A stretch of 18,599 bases of DNA from an uncultured Mollicutes bacterium (GCA_900557675.1 USTO01000009.1:1-18599); one strand, 5' to 3'. Counted from the stretch's first letter, positions 1-8,115 are shown. Notes: generated by a model from the letters alone, not told the origin. Program-made: numbers and translations.

Positions 1-700
1 CACCATGAGGATGGTCATTAGGGTTCATAACAGAACCACGAACAGTAGGTCTAACTCCCATATGTCTTTTTCTACCTGCTTTACCAATTTTAACTAAAGA
101 ATAATCTTCATTTCCAACTTCACCTATAGTAGCCATACAAGTTCCAAGAACTTTTCTAACTTCACCAGAGGCAAGTCTAATAAGTACATATTTACCTTCT
201 TTACCAAGAATTTGAGCACTAGCACCAGCAGATCTTGCAATTTCAGCACCCTTTCCAGGTTGAAGTTCAATATTATGCACAAGTGTTCCTTCTGGAATAT
301 TCATAAGAGGAAGTGCATTTCCTACTTTAATATCAACATTTTCTCCAGAAACAATCTTCATTCCTACCTTTAACCCTTTAGGAGCAATAATATATCTCTT
401 TTCACCATCAACATAGTTAATTAAAGCTATATTAGCACTTCTATTTGGATCATATTCGATAGTAGCAACAGTACCAACTATATCAAATTTATTTCTCTTA
501 AAATCAATTAAACGGTACTTTCTCTTTTCTCCTCCACCTTGATGTCTTACTGTAATTCTACCTTGATTATTTCTACCAGCTTTATTACTCTTAGAAACTA
601 ATAAACTCTTTTCAGGTTTATTAGTAGTAATTTCAACATTGTGAAGTCTGCTCATACCACGTTGTCCAGGAGTAGTAGGTTTCATATTTTTAATTGCCAT
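1..700 (-). CDS. rplB: 50S ribosomal protein L2 (partial, C-terminus outside window)
   Basis: Ribosomal protein L2 binds 23S rRNA and helps form the peptidyl-transferase centre and the subunit interface. The minus-strand reading frame starts at the ATG at 700-698 ([15 protein letters not shown]) and stays open to the window edge. It ends in the very conserved MNPNDHPHG segment, so about 40 C-terminal residues are missing to the left. The conserved run [15 protein letters not shown] carries the histidine region linked to peptidyl-transferase function. A strong ribosome-binding site (TAAGGAGG, 711-718) precedes the start and overlaps the rplW stop codon, as expected for translational coupling. 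It is the fifth gene of the S10 operon in the universal order rpsJ-rplC-rplD-rplW-rplB. Identity is certain; only the 3' end is unseen. Confidence 0.97.
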   Translation of the reverse strand, partial: MAIKNMKPTTPGQRGMSRLHNVEITTNKPEKSLLVSKSNKAGRNNQGRITVRHQGGGEKRKYRLIDFKRNKFDIVGTVATIEYDPNRSANIALINYVDGEKRYIIAPKGLKVGMKIVSGENVDIKVGNALPLMNIPEGTLVHNIELQPGKGAEIARSAGASAQILGKEGKYVLIRLASGEVRKVLGTCMATIGEVGNEDYSLVKIGKAGRKRHMGVRPTVRGSVMNPNDHPHG

Positions 701-714
701 TTCTTTTTACCTCC

Positions 715-996
715 TTACTCTAAACCAATTGTTTGCCCTTGAGCTAATTTAACAATTGCCTTTTTCTTACGATTAGTAAGTCCAGTATAACGACCTACTC
801 TTCTCTTTTTAGGATGAACATTAATAGTTCTAATACTTTCTACTTTAACACCAAATATCTTCTCAATAGCAAGTTTAATTTCAGTTTTATTTGCTTTAGG
901 ATCAACATAAAATGCATATTCACCATTTTGACCCATAACAGAAGCCTTTTCAGTAACTACTGGTGCTTTAATAATTTCTAAATATTTAGTATCCAT
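715..996 (-). CDS. rplW: 50S ribosomal protein L23
   Basis: L23 (93 aa, normal length) sits at the exit of the peptide tunnel, where it docks trigger factor and signal recognition particle. The family signature is visible: an N-terminal IIKAPVVTEKA segment, then NKTEIKLAIEKIFGVKVESI, then the basic RVGRYTGLTNRKKKAIVKL loop. The start codon shares one base with the rplD stop codon (TAATG at 998-994), and the ribosome-binding site AAGGAGGGG lies inside the end of rplD. The gene is therefore translationally coupled inside the S10 operon. Nothing unusual was seen. Confidence 0.97.
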   Translation of the reverse strand: MDTKYLEIIKAPVVTEKASVMGQNGEYAFYVDPKANKTEIKLAIEKIFGVKVESIRTINVHPKKRRVGRYTGLTNRKKKAIVKLAQGQTIGLE

Positions 997-1619
997 TATT
1001 TAAGCCCCTCCTTTATTTTTTCAAGAGATGCTTCTTCAATTAAAAGTTTTTTAGCACTTACAATATCAAGTACACTCACTTCCTCAGGAAGAGCAATCAT
1101 AATATTCTTTAAATTACGAGAAGCAAGAATAACATTTTCATCATATTCATTAACAACAACTAAAGTCTTAACATTATCTAAATTCAAACTCTTAAGAACT
1201 GAAACCATTTCCTTAGTTTTAGGAGTTTCAAAACTAAGTTTTTCTACTACAACAATATTATTATCTTTAGCTTTATAAGAATAAGCAGATCTAAGAGCAA
1301 GTTTTCTCTCTTTTCTGTTTTGTTTCTTACTATAATCTCTAGGAACTGGTCCAAAAGCAATTCCGCCTCCAACCCATTGAACTGCTCTAATTGAGCCTTG
1401 ACGAGCATTTCCCGTTCCTTTTTGTCTCCAAGGTTTTCTTCCTCCACCAGAAACTTCAGCTCTAGTTTTAGCCTTGTGAGTCCCTTGTCTTAAAGCTGCA
1501 CGTCCTAAAACAATAGCATCCTTTAAAACAACATCATTAGGTTCTATTCCAAACACTTCTTTACTTAAGTTAATATCTTTCACCTTTTTACCATTAAGAT
1601 CTACAAGTTCAAATTTCAT
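996..1619 (-). CDS. rplD: 50S ribosomal protein L4
   Basis: L4 (207 aa, typical length) is an early assembly protein whose extended loop lines the peptide exit tunnel. The loop is visible around residues 45-95 and includes AEVSGGGRKPWRQKGTGNAR and the GGIAFGP element, both hallmarks of bacterial L4. The start lies one base beyond the rplC stop, with a perfect AAGGAGG site encoded in the last codons of rplC. In Gammaproteobacteria L4 represses its own S10 operon by binding the mRNA leader. Whether it does so here is unknown, but the rpsJ leader in this window is long and structured, so L4 is the first candidate ligand. Confidence 0.97.
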   Translation of the reverse strand: MKFELVDLNGKKVKDINLSKEVFGIEPNDVVLKDAIVLGRAALRQGTHKAKTRAEVSGGGRKPWRQKGTGNARQGSIRAVQWVGGGIAFGPVPRDYSKKQNRKERKLALRSAYSYKAKDNNIVVVEKLSFETPKTKEMVSVLKSLNLDNVKTLVVVNEYDENVILASRNLKNIMIALPEEVSVLDIVSAKKLLIEEASLEKIKEGLK

Positions 1620-1620
1620 A

Positions 1621-2349
1621 TTAAGCCTCCTTAACTTCTTCTACAGTATTTTCTGTCGAAGCTTCTAAAGTAGGTTCAACTACTTCTTCTTCATAAGTTA
1701 TTAGATCAAAAGCATCATTAACTTCATCAGTCTTAACAGCACTTTTTATAATAACCATACCTTTTTTAGGACCAGGAACACTTCCCTTAACCAAAATACA
1801 ATTATCATCCATATCAACTTTTATAATTTCAAGATTTTGAATAGTAACTTGTTCAGCTCCCATATGACCTGGAAGAGCCTTACCAGGCATAACCCTCATT
1901 GGTCTCATAGTACCAAGAGATCCTACACCTCTATGATATTTAGAACCATGACTCATTGGTCCACGATGTTGATTATTTTTCTTAATTACCCCTTGGTAAC
2001 CTTTTCCTTTGCTGATTCCAGTAACATCAACCATTTCACCAGCTAGAAATAAATCAGCTTTTACTTCTTGTCCCAAAGTATAAGCATTAGTATCTACTCC
2101 TCTTATTTCTCTTAAGAAGCGCTTAGGAGTAGTGTTAGCTTTCTTTGTATGACCCATTTTAGCCTTATTACTAACCTTTTCCTTAACTGAATCAAAACCA
2201 AGTTGTACAGCTTCATAACCATCATTATCAACAGTTTTAATTTGAGTAACAACATTAGGTTCAACTTCAATCACAGTTACAGGAACAAGTTTTCCATTAG
2301 TACCAAATACTTGTGTCATACCAAGCTTTCTACCTAAGATTCCTTTCAT
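1621..2349 (-). CDS. rplC: 50S ribosomal protein L3 with an acidic C-terminal tail
   Basis: L3 helps start 50S assembly and reaches toward the peptidyl-transferase centre. The start [15 protein letters not shown] and the central loop with [26 protein letters not shown] are diagnostic. At 242 aa it is about 30 residues longer than the usual 205-210. The surplus is a C-terminal tail from about residue 208, rich in glutamate ([20 protein letters not shown]) and without the basic character of ribosomal proteins. The ATG at 2349 is preceded by AAGGAG about 10 nt upstream. The gene lies 19 nt after rpsJ and 1 nt before rplD. The tail may be disordered and surface exposed; its function is unknown. 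Confidence 0.97.
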   Translation of the reverse strand: MKGILGRKLGMTQVFGTNGKLVPVTVIEVEPNVVTQIKTVDNDGYEAVQLGFDSVKEKVSNKAKMGHTKKANTTPKRFLREIRGVDTNAYTLGQEVKADLFLAGEMVDVTGISKGKGYQGVIKKNNQHRGPMSHGSKYHRGVGSLGTMRPMRVMPGKALPGHMGAEQVTIQNLEIIKVDMDDNCILVKGSVPGPKKGMVIIKSAVKTDEVNDAFDLITYEEEVVEPTLEASTENTVEEVKEA

Positions 2350-2368
2350 TTTTCTTTTCTCCTTTTAC

Positions 2369-2680
2369 TTATTTTTGTTTGATTTGGATATCAACACCAC
2401 TAGGTATATCTAGTCGTTGCAGAACATCTACAACTTCCTTACTAGGATTTTTGATGTCGATCAATCTTTTATGAGTACGCATTTCATATTGTTCACGAGA
2501 ATCCTTGTACTTATGAACAGCTCTTAAAATCGTAATTTTTTCAATTTCTGTTGGAAGTGGTACAGGTCCACTAACTTCTCCACCAGCTCTCTTAACTGTT
2601 TCAACAATTTTAGAAGCCGCACTATCTAGAATTCTGTGATCAAAACTTTTAAGTTTAACACGAACCTCAGATTTCGCCAT
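2369..2680 (-). CDS. rpsJ: 30S ribosomal protein S10
   Basis: S10 (103 aa) is a 30S head protein and, in many bacteria, is also NusE, the partner of NusB in antitermination. The family pattern is clear: [20 protein letters not shown], the loop [20 protein letters not shown] and the C-terminal [18 protein letters not shown]. The open frame runs farther upstream to 2779, but I chose the ATG at 2680 because it matches the family N-terminus ([10 protein letters not shown]) and follows a GGGAGG site at 2689-2694 with an 8-nt gap. It is the first gene of the S10 operon and has a strong promoter and a long GC-rich leader. Confidence 0.97.
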   Translation of the reverse strand: MAKSEVRVKLKSFDHRILDSAASKIVETVKRAGGEVSGPVPLPTEIEKITILRAVHKYKDSREQYEMRTHKRLIDIKNPSKEVVDVLQRLDIPSGVDIQIKQK

Positions 2681-2796
2681 AATCCTAACCTCCCTTCGCC
2701 TATATCTAGTATAGACTCGCTCCATGCAAAAACCCAATATTTCCACACAACTACGCCTGGTGTATCGGCAACCTTGCACATCTCAGCAGTCACAAC
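2681..2796 (-). ncRNA. Structured 5' leader of the S10 operon, candidate autogenous regulator
   Basis: This is the predicted untranslated leader between the rpsJ promoter and its start codon. I count 54 G or C in 116 bases (about 47 percent), far above the AT-rich flanks. Pairings found by eye on the transcript: P1 joins 2785-2791 (GACTGCT) with 2714-2721 (AGCGAGTC) through 7 pairs and one bulged G; P2 joins 2774-2778 (TGCAA) with 2725-2729 (TTGCA) and can be lengthened by G-U pairs; P3 joins 2760-2764 (TACAC) with 2744-2748 (GTGTG). A further hairpin (2716-2698, 7 pairs) uses three bases of the P1 3' strand and ends just before the ribosome-binding site. I do not recognise a named leader family. 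Regulation by L4 or another operon product is inference. Confidence 0.55.
2698..2716 (-). promoter_or_regulatory. Hairpin immediately upstream of the rpsJ ribosome-binding site
   Basis: On the minus strand GTCTATA pairs with TATAGGC around the loop CTAGA: seven pairs including one G-T. It ends four bases before the GGGAGG site. Its first three bases also belong to leader helix P1, so the two structures exclude each other in part, as expected of a regulatory switch. No U-run follows, so it is not an intrinsic terminator. A role in translation control is inference. Confidence 0.45.
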
Positions 2797-2802
2797 ATGA
2801 CA

Positions 2803-2831
2803 ATAATACCATACTATTCTATTAAAATCAA
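2803..2831 (-). promoter_or_regulatory. rpsJ (S10 operon) promoter, extended -10
   Basis: Minus-strand -35 box TTGATT (2831-2826), 17-bp spacer and -10 box TATTAT (2808-2803) preceded by TGG, which gives the TGn extended -10 motif. The predicted start is near 2796. It lies just downstream of the terminator of the sigma gene, so the S10 operon is transcribed separately. The boxes and spacer match the promoter of the sigma operon (5456-5484). Confidence 0.75.
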
Positions 2832-2852
2832 GCACTTTTTACGGTTTTTAAT

Positions 2853-2881
2853 AAAAAAAGTACCAAACCTAATTGATACTT
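2853..2881 (-). terminator. Intrinsic terminator of the sigma-factor operon
   Basis: On the minus strand AAGTATCAA (2881-2873) pairs with TTGGTACTT (2866-2858) around a 6-nt loop: nine pairs including one G-T. A run of seven T (2859-2853) follows. It starts 15 bases after the sigma gene stop codon and separates that operon from the S10 promoter. Confidence 0.75.
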
Positions 2882-2896
2882 AAATTATAAAACAAA

Positions 2897-4063
2897 CTAT
2901 TTATTAAAAAGACCATACATATCTAATTTTTTATCATAATCACTACTATATAAAACTTCATCTTTTAACGCACGTTGTCTAACCTTTCTAAGAGCCTTAC
3001 CCTCAATTTGTCTAACTCTTTCCCTTGTTATTCCATAAATATCACCAACACATTCAAGAGTTCTAGAAACGCCATCATTAAGACCAAAACGATACTCAAG
3101 AATCTCTCTTTCTCTATCAGATAAAGCATCGATAATATTTCTAATATCTTCACTAGTACCGAGCCTTTCAATATATTCCTCTGGTGTCTCATTAACCTCA
3201 TCTTTAACAAAATCTCCTAAATTAGTAGTCTTGTCTTCACCAACAGGAAGTTCTAACGAAGTAGGAATCATTTCAGCTTTTTTGATATCTTCAATCTTCT
3301 GAATATCAACTCCCATACGTTCAGCTATTTGCACATCAGTAGGCTCGGTAATACCAACCTTAAACATTTCCTCTTTTATTCTCTTATATTTCCTTATAAC
3401 CTCAACCATATGAACAGGAACTCTTATAGTCCTACCCTGATCAGCAATAGCACGCCCCATCGCTTGCTTAATCCACCAAGTAGCATAAGTAGAAAACTTA
3501 TAACCAAGAGAAACATCAAATTGTTCCGCAGCACGATTAAGTCCAATACTTCCTTCCTGTATCAAATCAAGAAAATCAAGACCCCTATTAACATACTTAT
3601 TAGCAATAGAAACAACCAAACGAAGATTAGATTCAACCATTTTTTGAATAGCAGCCCTATCACCCCTTTTAGCTCGCTTACCTAGCTCAACCTCTTCTTC
3701 CCTAGTAAGAAGTGGATACCTCTTCATATCAGCAAGAAACAAAGCAACATTATCTGCAGAATCAGCACAATACTCCTTACTTGTTTGAACCTCTTCCGAA
3801 TACCTAACATCAATCATCTTAACAACTAAAAGATAATCAATCAACATATCCTTTACATTATTATCAAGACCAAGATTTTCTATAGCATTCTCATCAACAA
3901 AACCATCTCTTATCTTCCCCTTAGCAGAAAGTTTCCCAATAATTACATCAAATCTCTTCTTAATCTCACTATCAAGATTCTTAACATCATCAAAACTATC
4001 TGTAGTAACTATCAACCTTTCAAAATCACCATTCTTATTCATATTACCCCTACTTTCTAACAT
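2897..4063 (-). CDS. sigA: Primary RNA polymerase sigma factor (SigA/RpoD group 1)
   Basis: This is the housekeeping sigma factor that directs RNA polymerase to vegetative promoters (388 aa; Bacillus subtilis SigA is 371). Residues about 12-90 form a helical region 1.1-like domain. Region 1.2 starts near [16 protein letters not shown] (104-119). Region 2 contains [31 protein letters not shown] and the melting segment [19 protein letters not shown] (191-209). Region 3 starts with RTIRVPVHM. Region 4.2 is [20 protein letters not shown] (335-354) with intact -35-reading residues. One difference stands out: the residue matching E. coli T440 in region 2.4 is glycine (G203). The ATG at 4063 has GGGGG 9 nt upstream and overlaps the upstream sigma gene by 14 bases. 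An internal ATG at 4042 (MNKNGDF) is a possible alternative start. It is probably co-transcribed from the promoter at 5456-5484 and ends at the terminator at 2853-2881. Confidence 0.95.
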   Translation of the reverse strand: MLESRGNMNKNGDFERLIVTTDSFDDVKNLDSEIKKRFDVIIGKLSAKGKIRDGFVDENAIENLGLDNNVKDMLIDYLLVVKMIDVRYSEEVQTSKEYCADSADNVALFLADMKRYPLLTREEEVELGKRAKRGDRAAIQKMVESNLRLVVSIANKYVNRGLDFLDLIQEGSIGLNRAAEQFDVSLGYKFSTYATWWIKQAMGRAIADQGRTIRVPVHMVEVIRKYKRIKEEMFKVGITEPTDVQIAERMGVDIQKIEDIKKAEMIPTSLELPVGEDKTTNLGDFVKDEVNETPEEYIERLGTSEDIRNIIDALSDREREILEYRFGLNDGVSRTLECVGDIYGITRERVRQIEGKALRKVRQRALKDEVLYSSDYDKKLDMYGLFNK

Positions 4064-5360
4064 ATTTTTTTACCCCCTTCTTATATAAAGTTAAATACTT
4101 ATCAATCGCACCATTTATTAACTTAAGCTTAAACTCATCATCATAAGGACTAAGTTCCTCAAGTTTCATTACCTTATTAACACTAATTGGCCCATCAGAA
4201 GAAAACAAAGCCTTTATAATACATATCTCCTCAACAGTTATATCATCAAGATCACAAACATTAGAAATAACAGAATCCATAAACCTAATTTTCTCATTTT
4301 TTTTGTGAGAAAACTCATAAGAAGATTCTTCTCTATCATAATCAGGATGAAGCCTCTTAACCTCAACAGAATTCTTAAGTCTTTTAAGAACCCTGTTTTG
4401 AGAAGCCCTGACACCTTCTTTAGTAATACCGAGCACTTCAGAAATCTCTCTTAAAGTCTTATCATGACCATCGTCAAGACCAAATCTCATCTTTATAATT
4501 TTCTCTTTTCTAGGAGAATAACTCTTTAATATATTATCAAAAGAAGATACAAGCTCCTTTTTATAAAGAATATCAGGAACAGAAAAATCATCCTTATCAG
4601 AAATAAAATCCTCCAAATAAGCCTCATCAGCATCCACAACAGGAGTATTAAAACTCAAAGTATCACGATAAAACAACTTAAACCTCTGTAAAGTATCATA
4701 AGTTATATCAAGTTCTTCCATAATAACAGAATCCGAAGGATAACATCCATTAATAGAATAATACTTAATCAAAAACGAAGAATACCTAGCAAACTTATAA
4801 TACGCTCCGTACGCAAACCTAACATTTCTAGATTCCCTAGCAACAGCTCTATTCATTTTTTGACCTATCCACTCATAAGCATATGTAGAAAAGCGCCCCT
4901 TACTAGGATCATATTTTCTAAGAGCATCATATAATCCTAAATTACCAGCACTAATCAAATCAGCAAAAGGAAGTCTTCCATCATAATAATTATTAGCAAC
5001 ATAAGGAACAAGTCTTAAATTAGAAACAACAAGCATATCAAGAGCTTCCTTAGAGCCATGTTTATATTCATAAAAATATCTCTTAAACTCATCATCACTC
5101 AAAAGAGGAATATCTTTTATGAAATTAATATATTGTGTAACAGCGTCATCAGAATAATAATCCGTCTCATCATGAAAAATAGAAACACCATACTCATCAA
5201 CTATATAATTAATGAACTCTTTCTCTTTAGAACTATTCAAGCCAAGCAACTGTATATCACTATATTTAACATTACAAAGACCATTTCTAATTCTCCTCAA
5301 GAGTTCCTTAACACCAACACAATTTAAAAATAACTCATCATTAATTTCAAACTTACTCAC
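4050..5360 (-). CDS. Divergent sigma-70-family factor with a C-terminal extension
   Basis: A second sigma-70-family protein (436 aa) is encoded directly upstream of the primary sigma factor and overlaps it. The core follows the family order. Region 2 has [20 protein letters not shown] (114-133) and [20 protein letters not shown] (135-154). The melting segment is [20 protein letters not shown] (157-176). A region 3 block follows, then region 4 with [20 protein letters not shown] and [19 protein letters not shown] (311-329). Changes from the housekeeping pattern: the first of the paired melting tryptophans is Glu163, T440 is Asn170, and the region 4.2 TRERIRQ is TKEGVRA. Residues about 335-436 are an extension absent from normal sigma factors, and I recognise no domain in it. 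The N-terminal [20 protein letters not shown] resembles the matching part of the downstream factor, which suggests duplication. I chose the GTG at 5360 because GGGAG at 5370-5374 sits 9 nt before it; the TTG at 5369 is too close to that site. Which promoters it serves, or whether it modulates the neighbour, is unknown. Confidence 0.85.
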   Translation of the reverse strand: MSKFEINDELFLNCVGVKELLRRIRNGLCNVKYSDIQLLGLNSSKEKEFINYIVDEYGVSIFHDETDYYSDDAVTQYINFIKDIPLLSDDEFKRYFYEYKHGSKEALDMLVVSNLRLVPYVANNYYDGRLPFADLISAGNLGLYDALRKYDPSKGRFSTYAYEWIGQKMNRAVARESRNVRFAYGAYYKFARYSSFLIKYYSINGCYPSDSVIMEELDITYDTLQRFKLFYRDTLSFNTPVVDADEAYLEDFISDKDDFSVPDILYKKELVSSFDNILKSYSPRKEKIIKMRFGLDDGHDKTLREISEVLGITKEGVRASQNRVLKRLKNSVEVKRLHPDYDREESSYEFSHKKNEKIRFMDSVISNVCDLDDITVEEICIIKALFSSDGPISVNKVMKLEELSPYDDEFKLKLINGAIDKYLTLYKKGVKKYVRK

Positions 5361-5455
5361 AACTAACAACTCCCATAATTAATAAATCTGATTAAATTAA
5401 AAAGTGTAACATCTAAGTTTTAAGAAACAAATCCCTAAAAACATAAACTTACAAG

Positions 5456-5484
5456 AGTATATCACAAAAGAATGAAAAAATCAA
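5456..5484 (-). promoter_or_regulatory. Promoter of the two-sigma operon, extended -10
   Basis: Minus-strand -35 box TTGATT (5484-5479), a 17-bp spacer and -10 box TATACT (5461-5456) preceded by TGA, a TGn extended -10 motif. The predicted start is near 5449, which gives a leader of about 90 nt before the GTG. The first leader bases (TAAGTTT, 5451-5445) can pair with AAACTTA (5420-5414), an AU-rich helix of uncertain meaning. The architecture is like the S10 promoter, so the primary sigma factor may transcribe its own operon. Confidence 0.75.
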
Positions 5485-5497
5485 GCAAAACCTGCAA

Positions 5498-5521
5498 CAA
5501 AAAAAGACCTTAATCGCCTTT
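5498..5521 (-). terminator. Likely weak terminator of eno
   Basis: AAAGGC (5521-5516) can pair with GTCTTT (5508-5503) around a loop that contains the eno stop codon, and a T-run (5505-5498) follows. The six-pair stem with one G-T is weak, so some transcription may read into the sigma operon. Confidence 0.4.
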
Positions 5522-6733
5522 ACTTATCTCCTCTTCAATTCTAATCAATTCATTATATTTACAAATTCTATCCATCCTAGACATAGAACCAGTCTTAATT
5601 TGTTCCAAATTAAAACCAACTGCCATATGAGAAATAAAGCAATCATCTGTCTCACCACTTCTATGAGAAATAATAGTCTTATAACCATGCTTTTTAGCAT
5701 AATTAATAGTATCAATCATCTCACTAACAGTGCCAATCTGATTAGCCTTAATAAGAATAGCATTACCAGCCCCCATCAAAACACCACGACGAAGATAATC
5801 AATATTAGTAACAAATAAATCATCTCCAACAAGCTGAACCTTATCTCCAATCATATCAGTAAGCTTCTTAAAACCATCGAAATCATTTTCATATACAGGA
5901 TCTTCAATAGAAACAATAGGATACCTCTTAACAAGAGAAACATAATAATCACATAAAGAATCTATATCATAAATTTTACCATCAATATAATAATAACCAT
6001 CCTTATAAAGTTCAGAAGCTGCAACATCAAGAGCAAGAACAACAGAAACACCAGGTTCATATCCAGCTTTTCTAATAGATTCACATATCAAATCAAGAGC
6101 CTCATAATTACCACTTAAATTTGGAGCAAAACCACCCTCATCTCCAACTCCAGTAAAATAACCATTTTCCTTAAGAATGCCCTTAAGAGTATGAAAAACC
6201 TCACTACCAATTCTAATTCTTTCTTTAACAGTACTAGCAACAGGAATAATCATAAACTCCTGAAAATCCAAATTATTATCCGCATGAACACCACCATTTA
6301 AAATATTCATCATACAAATGGGAAGAGTCCTTCCCTTACCCAAATACTTATAAAGAGAATTCCCAGAACTATTACTACTAGCCTTAAGACACGCAAGAGA
6401 AACTCCTAAAATAGCATTAGCACCAAGCCTACTTTTATTCTTAGTACCATCTAAATCAATCATAATATCATCAATACCTCTAAGATCACTCACTTGTCTA
6501 CCAATAAGATGAGGTTTTATAATATTATTAACATTATATACAGCGTTTAAAACACCTTTACCAAGATAACGACTTCCTCCATCACGAAGCTCTAAAGCTT
6601 CATTAGAACCAGTCGAAGCACCACTTGGAACACTAGCCCTACCAAAAGAATCATCATCAAGTATAACATCAACTTCAACAGTAGGATTACCTCTAGAATC
6701 CAAAATCTCTCTAGCAATTATATCTTTTATCAC
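5510..6733 (-). CDS. eno: Enolase (phosphopyruvate hydratase)
   Basis: Enolase interconverts 2-phosphoglycerate and phosphoenolpyruvate in the cytoplasm. From the chosen start it is 407 aa, slightly short against about 430. Visible motifs: the substrate loop [17 protein letters not shown] (36-52), His150 in NGGVHADNN, catalytic Glu199 in GDEGGFAP, metal ligands Asp236, Glu277 and Asp304, and Lys329 with SHRSGET (356-362) in the active site. The segment after SHRSGET is unusual: [17 protein letters not shown] where GTNxGQIKTGxxxRSDR is common. A GTG at 6742 opens the frame, but GAGGTGA (6745-6739) lies just before the next in-frame GTG at 6733, giving the usual N-terminus [16 protein letters not shown]; that start was chosen. 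The gene is divergent from the Fem-family gene. The usual partners pgk, tpi and pgm are not beside it. Confidence 0.96.
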   Translation of the reverse strand: MIKDIIAREILDSRGNPTVEVDVILDDDSFGRASVPSGASTGSNEALELRDGGSRYLGKGVLNAVYNVNNIIKPHLIGRQVSDLRGIDDIMIDLDGTKNKSRLGANAILGVSLACLKASSNSSGNSLYKYLGKGRTLPICMMNILNGGVHADNNLDFQEFMIIPVASTVKERIRIGSEVFHTLKGILKENGYFTGVGDEGGFAPNLSGNYEALDLICESIRKAGYEPGVSVVLALDVAASELYKDGYYYIDGKIYDIDSLCDYYVSLVKRYPIVSIEDPVYENDFDGFKKLTDMIGDKVQLVGDDLFVTNIDYLRRGVLMGAGNAILIKANQIGTVSEMIDTINYAKKHGYKTIISHRSGETDDCFISHMAVGFNLEQIKTGSMSRMDRICKYNELIRIEEEISKGD

Positions 6734-6752
6734 AAAAGTCACCTCAACAATA

Positions 6753-6781
6753 ATTATATAATATTTTTAACAGCATTTGAA
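6753..6781 (-). promoter_or_regulatory. eno promoter
   Basis: Minus-strand TTCAAA (6781-6776), 17-bp spacer and a perfect TATAAT (6758-6753). The predicted start near 6746 falls right at the edge of the eno ribosome-binding site, so the leader would be only about 13 nt. The -35 box is a partial match. Confidence 0.6.
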
Positions 6782-6788
6782 CTTTTTA

Positions 6789-6817
6789 TTGATTTTTTCT
6801 AAAAAAAAAGATATTAT
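6789..6817 (+). promoter_or_regulatory. Promoter of the Fem-family gene
   Basis: Plus-strand -35 box TTGATT (6789-6794), 17-bp spacer and -10 box TATTAT (6812-6817), the same box pair as the S10 promoter but without TGn. The predicted start is near 6824 and the leader about 26 nt. It is divergent from the eno promoter; the two regions are adjacent and do not share boxes. Confidence 0.65.
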
Positions 6818-6849
6818 ATAAATAGTAAGTTAGTAAGGAGGGATACTTA

Positions 6850-8115
6850 TTGAAAATAGTTAAATTAAGTAATGAACAATTCGATAACTTTTCATCAAAT
6901 CATCCACTCCACACATATTATCAAACATCAAGTTATGGTAATCTAATGACAAATGATGGTTTCGAACCACACTATTACGGATTTATAAACGACCAAAACA
7001 TCCTAATCGGAGCAAGTCTCATTCTAATACAAAAACTATTCCTAGGATACAAATATGCCTACGCTCCAAGAGGATTTCTAATCGACTACGATAACAAAGA
7101 TCTAATAATAGATGTTACAAACAAAATGAAAAAATTCCTAGCAAAAAACAACATCATATTCCTAAAAATAGATCCCCCAGTAGTAAACAATAAAAGAGAC
7201 AAAAACGGAAACATCCTAAGAAGTCCTTATACAAACGACTTAATACCATTCCTAACAAAAATAGGATACACCTACTTCGGAGACAACAAATTCTTTGGAA
7301 CACTAAAACCAAGATGGAATGCAATTCTTAAAGTAACAGGATCAGCAGAAACACTATTCGAAAATTTTGAGCCAAGTGTCAAAAACAAAATAAGAAAAGC
7401 ACAATCAAGAGGAGTAGAAATCCTTCAAGGAAACCATAATGACATAGAAATATTCTACAAATTCGTAGCAAAAAAACACTACAGAAAACTAACCTATTAC
7501 AAAGACTTTGCAAACTGTTTTAAAGATAAATTCGAATTATACTTTGCAAAATTAAATACAGAAAAATATCTAAATAACATAAAACAAATATATGAAGAAG
7601 AACTACAAAAAAACGAAGAAATAAATCAAGATATAAGAGAAGCAGGTCTTAAAGGAAAAATAAGCAACAAACTAACAAACTCAAAAATAACATCAGATAA
7701 AGTACTAGCAGTCTATAAAAAAGAACTAGAAACAGCATCAGGTTTGTTAACAAAAAATCCAAAAGGAATAATAATAAGTGCCTGTGCAATAATAGTAGAA
7801 AAACATGGAGTAACACTAGTAATAGAAGGACAAAACAGTGCATATAAACTATACTACCCAACCTTTTTAACAAAATGGGCAATAATAGAAAAATATGCAA
7901 AACTAGGAGCAGTATTCTTCGATCTAAATGCAATAACAGGATACTTCGGAGACAATAATAAATTTAATGGACTAAACGAAATGAAACTAGGCTTCGGTGC
8001 AGATGTCACAGAATATATCGGAGAATTTGATCTGGTTATTAACAAAACTGTTTACAACATACACAAAAAAACAAAACTAGGAAGAAAAGCACTAAAAAAA
8101 TCTCATGATGAATGA
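6850..8115 (+). CDS. FemABX-family aminoacyltransferase (peptidoglycan branch peptide)
   Basis: Enzymes of this family move an amino acid from aminoacyl-tRNA onto the peptidoglycan precursor to build the interpeptide bridge. The 421-aa length fits. The N-terminus has the family pattern HTYYQTSSYGNLM (21-33) and YKYAYAPRGFLIDY (67-80). A second GNAT-like lobe includes KNKIRKAQSRGVEI (178-191) and, near the end, FFDLNAITGYFGD and NGLNEMKLGFG (373-383). Between these parts, residues about 235-300 form a charged helical arm, as in the coiled-coil tRNA arm of FemA/FemX. The start is the TTG at 6850, set by a strong AAGGAGGG site (6835-6842) 7 nt upstream. The gene is transcribed against its neighbours and ends in a terminator shared with gap. 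The added residue (Ala, Ser or Gly) and the exact subfamily cannot be told. Confidence 0.88.
   Translation: MKIVKLSNEQFDNFSSNHPLHTYYQTSSYGNLMTNDGFEPHYYGFINDQNILIGASLILIQKLFLGYKYAYAPRGFLIDYDNKDLIIDVTNKMKKFLAKNNIIFLKIDPPVVNNKRDKNGNILRSPYTNDLIPFLTKIGYTYFGDNKFFGTLKPRWNAILKVTGSAETLFENFEPSVKNKIRKAQSRGVEILQGNHNDIEIFYKFVAKKHYRKLTYYKDFANCFKDKFELYFAKLNTEKYLNNIKQIYEEELQKNEEINQDIREAGLKGKISNKLTNSKITSDKVLAVYKKELETASGLLTKNPKGIIISACAIIVEKHGVTLVIEGQNSAYKLYYPTFLTKWAIIEKYAKLGAVFFDLNAITGYFGDNNKFNGLNEMKLGFGADVTEYIGEFDLVINKTVYNIHKKTKLGRKALKKSHDE

Noticed and set aside
2626..2835. A 69-aa reading frame across the rpsJ leader, and the N-terminal extension of rpsJ to 2779
   Set aside because: The family start of S10 is at 2680 with a good ribosome-binding site, and the upstream region is a structured leader downstream of a clear promoter; the cysteine- and tryptophan-rich translation is unlike any coding sequence here.
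7649..7933. Leucine-rich 94-aa frame opposite the Fem-family gene, and similar leucine-rich frames opposite clpP and rpoC
   Set aside because: These come from AT-rich codons read on the other strand. They lack ribosome-binding sites and lie wholly inside well-identified genes.
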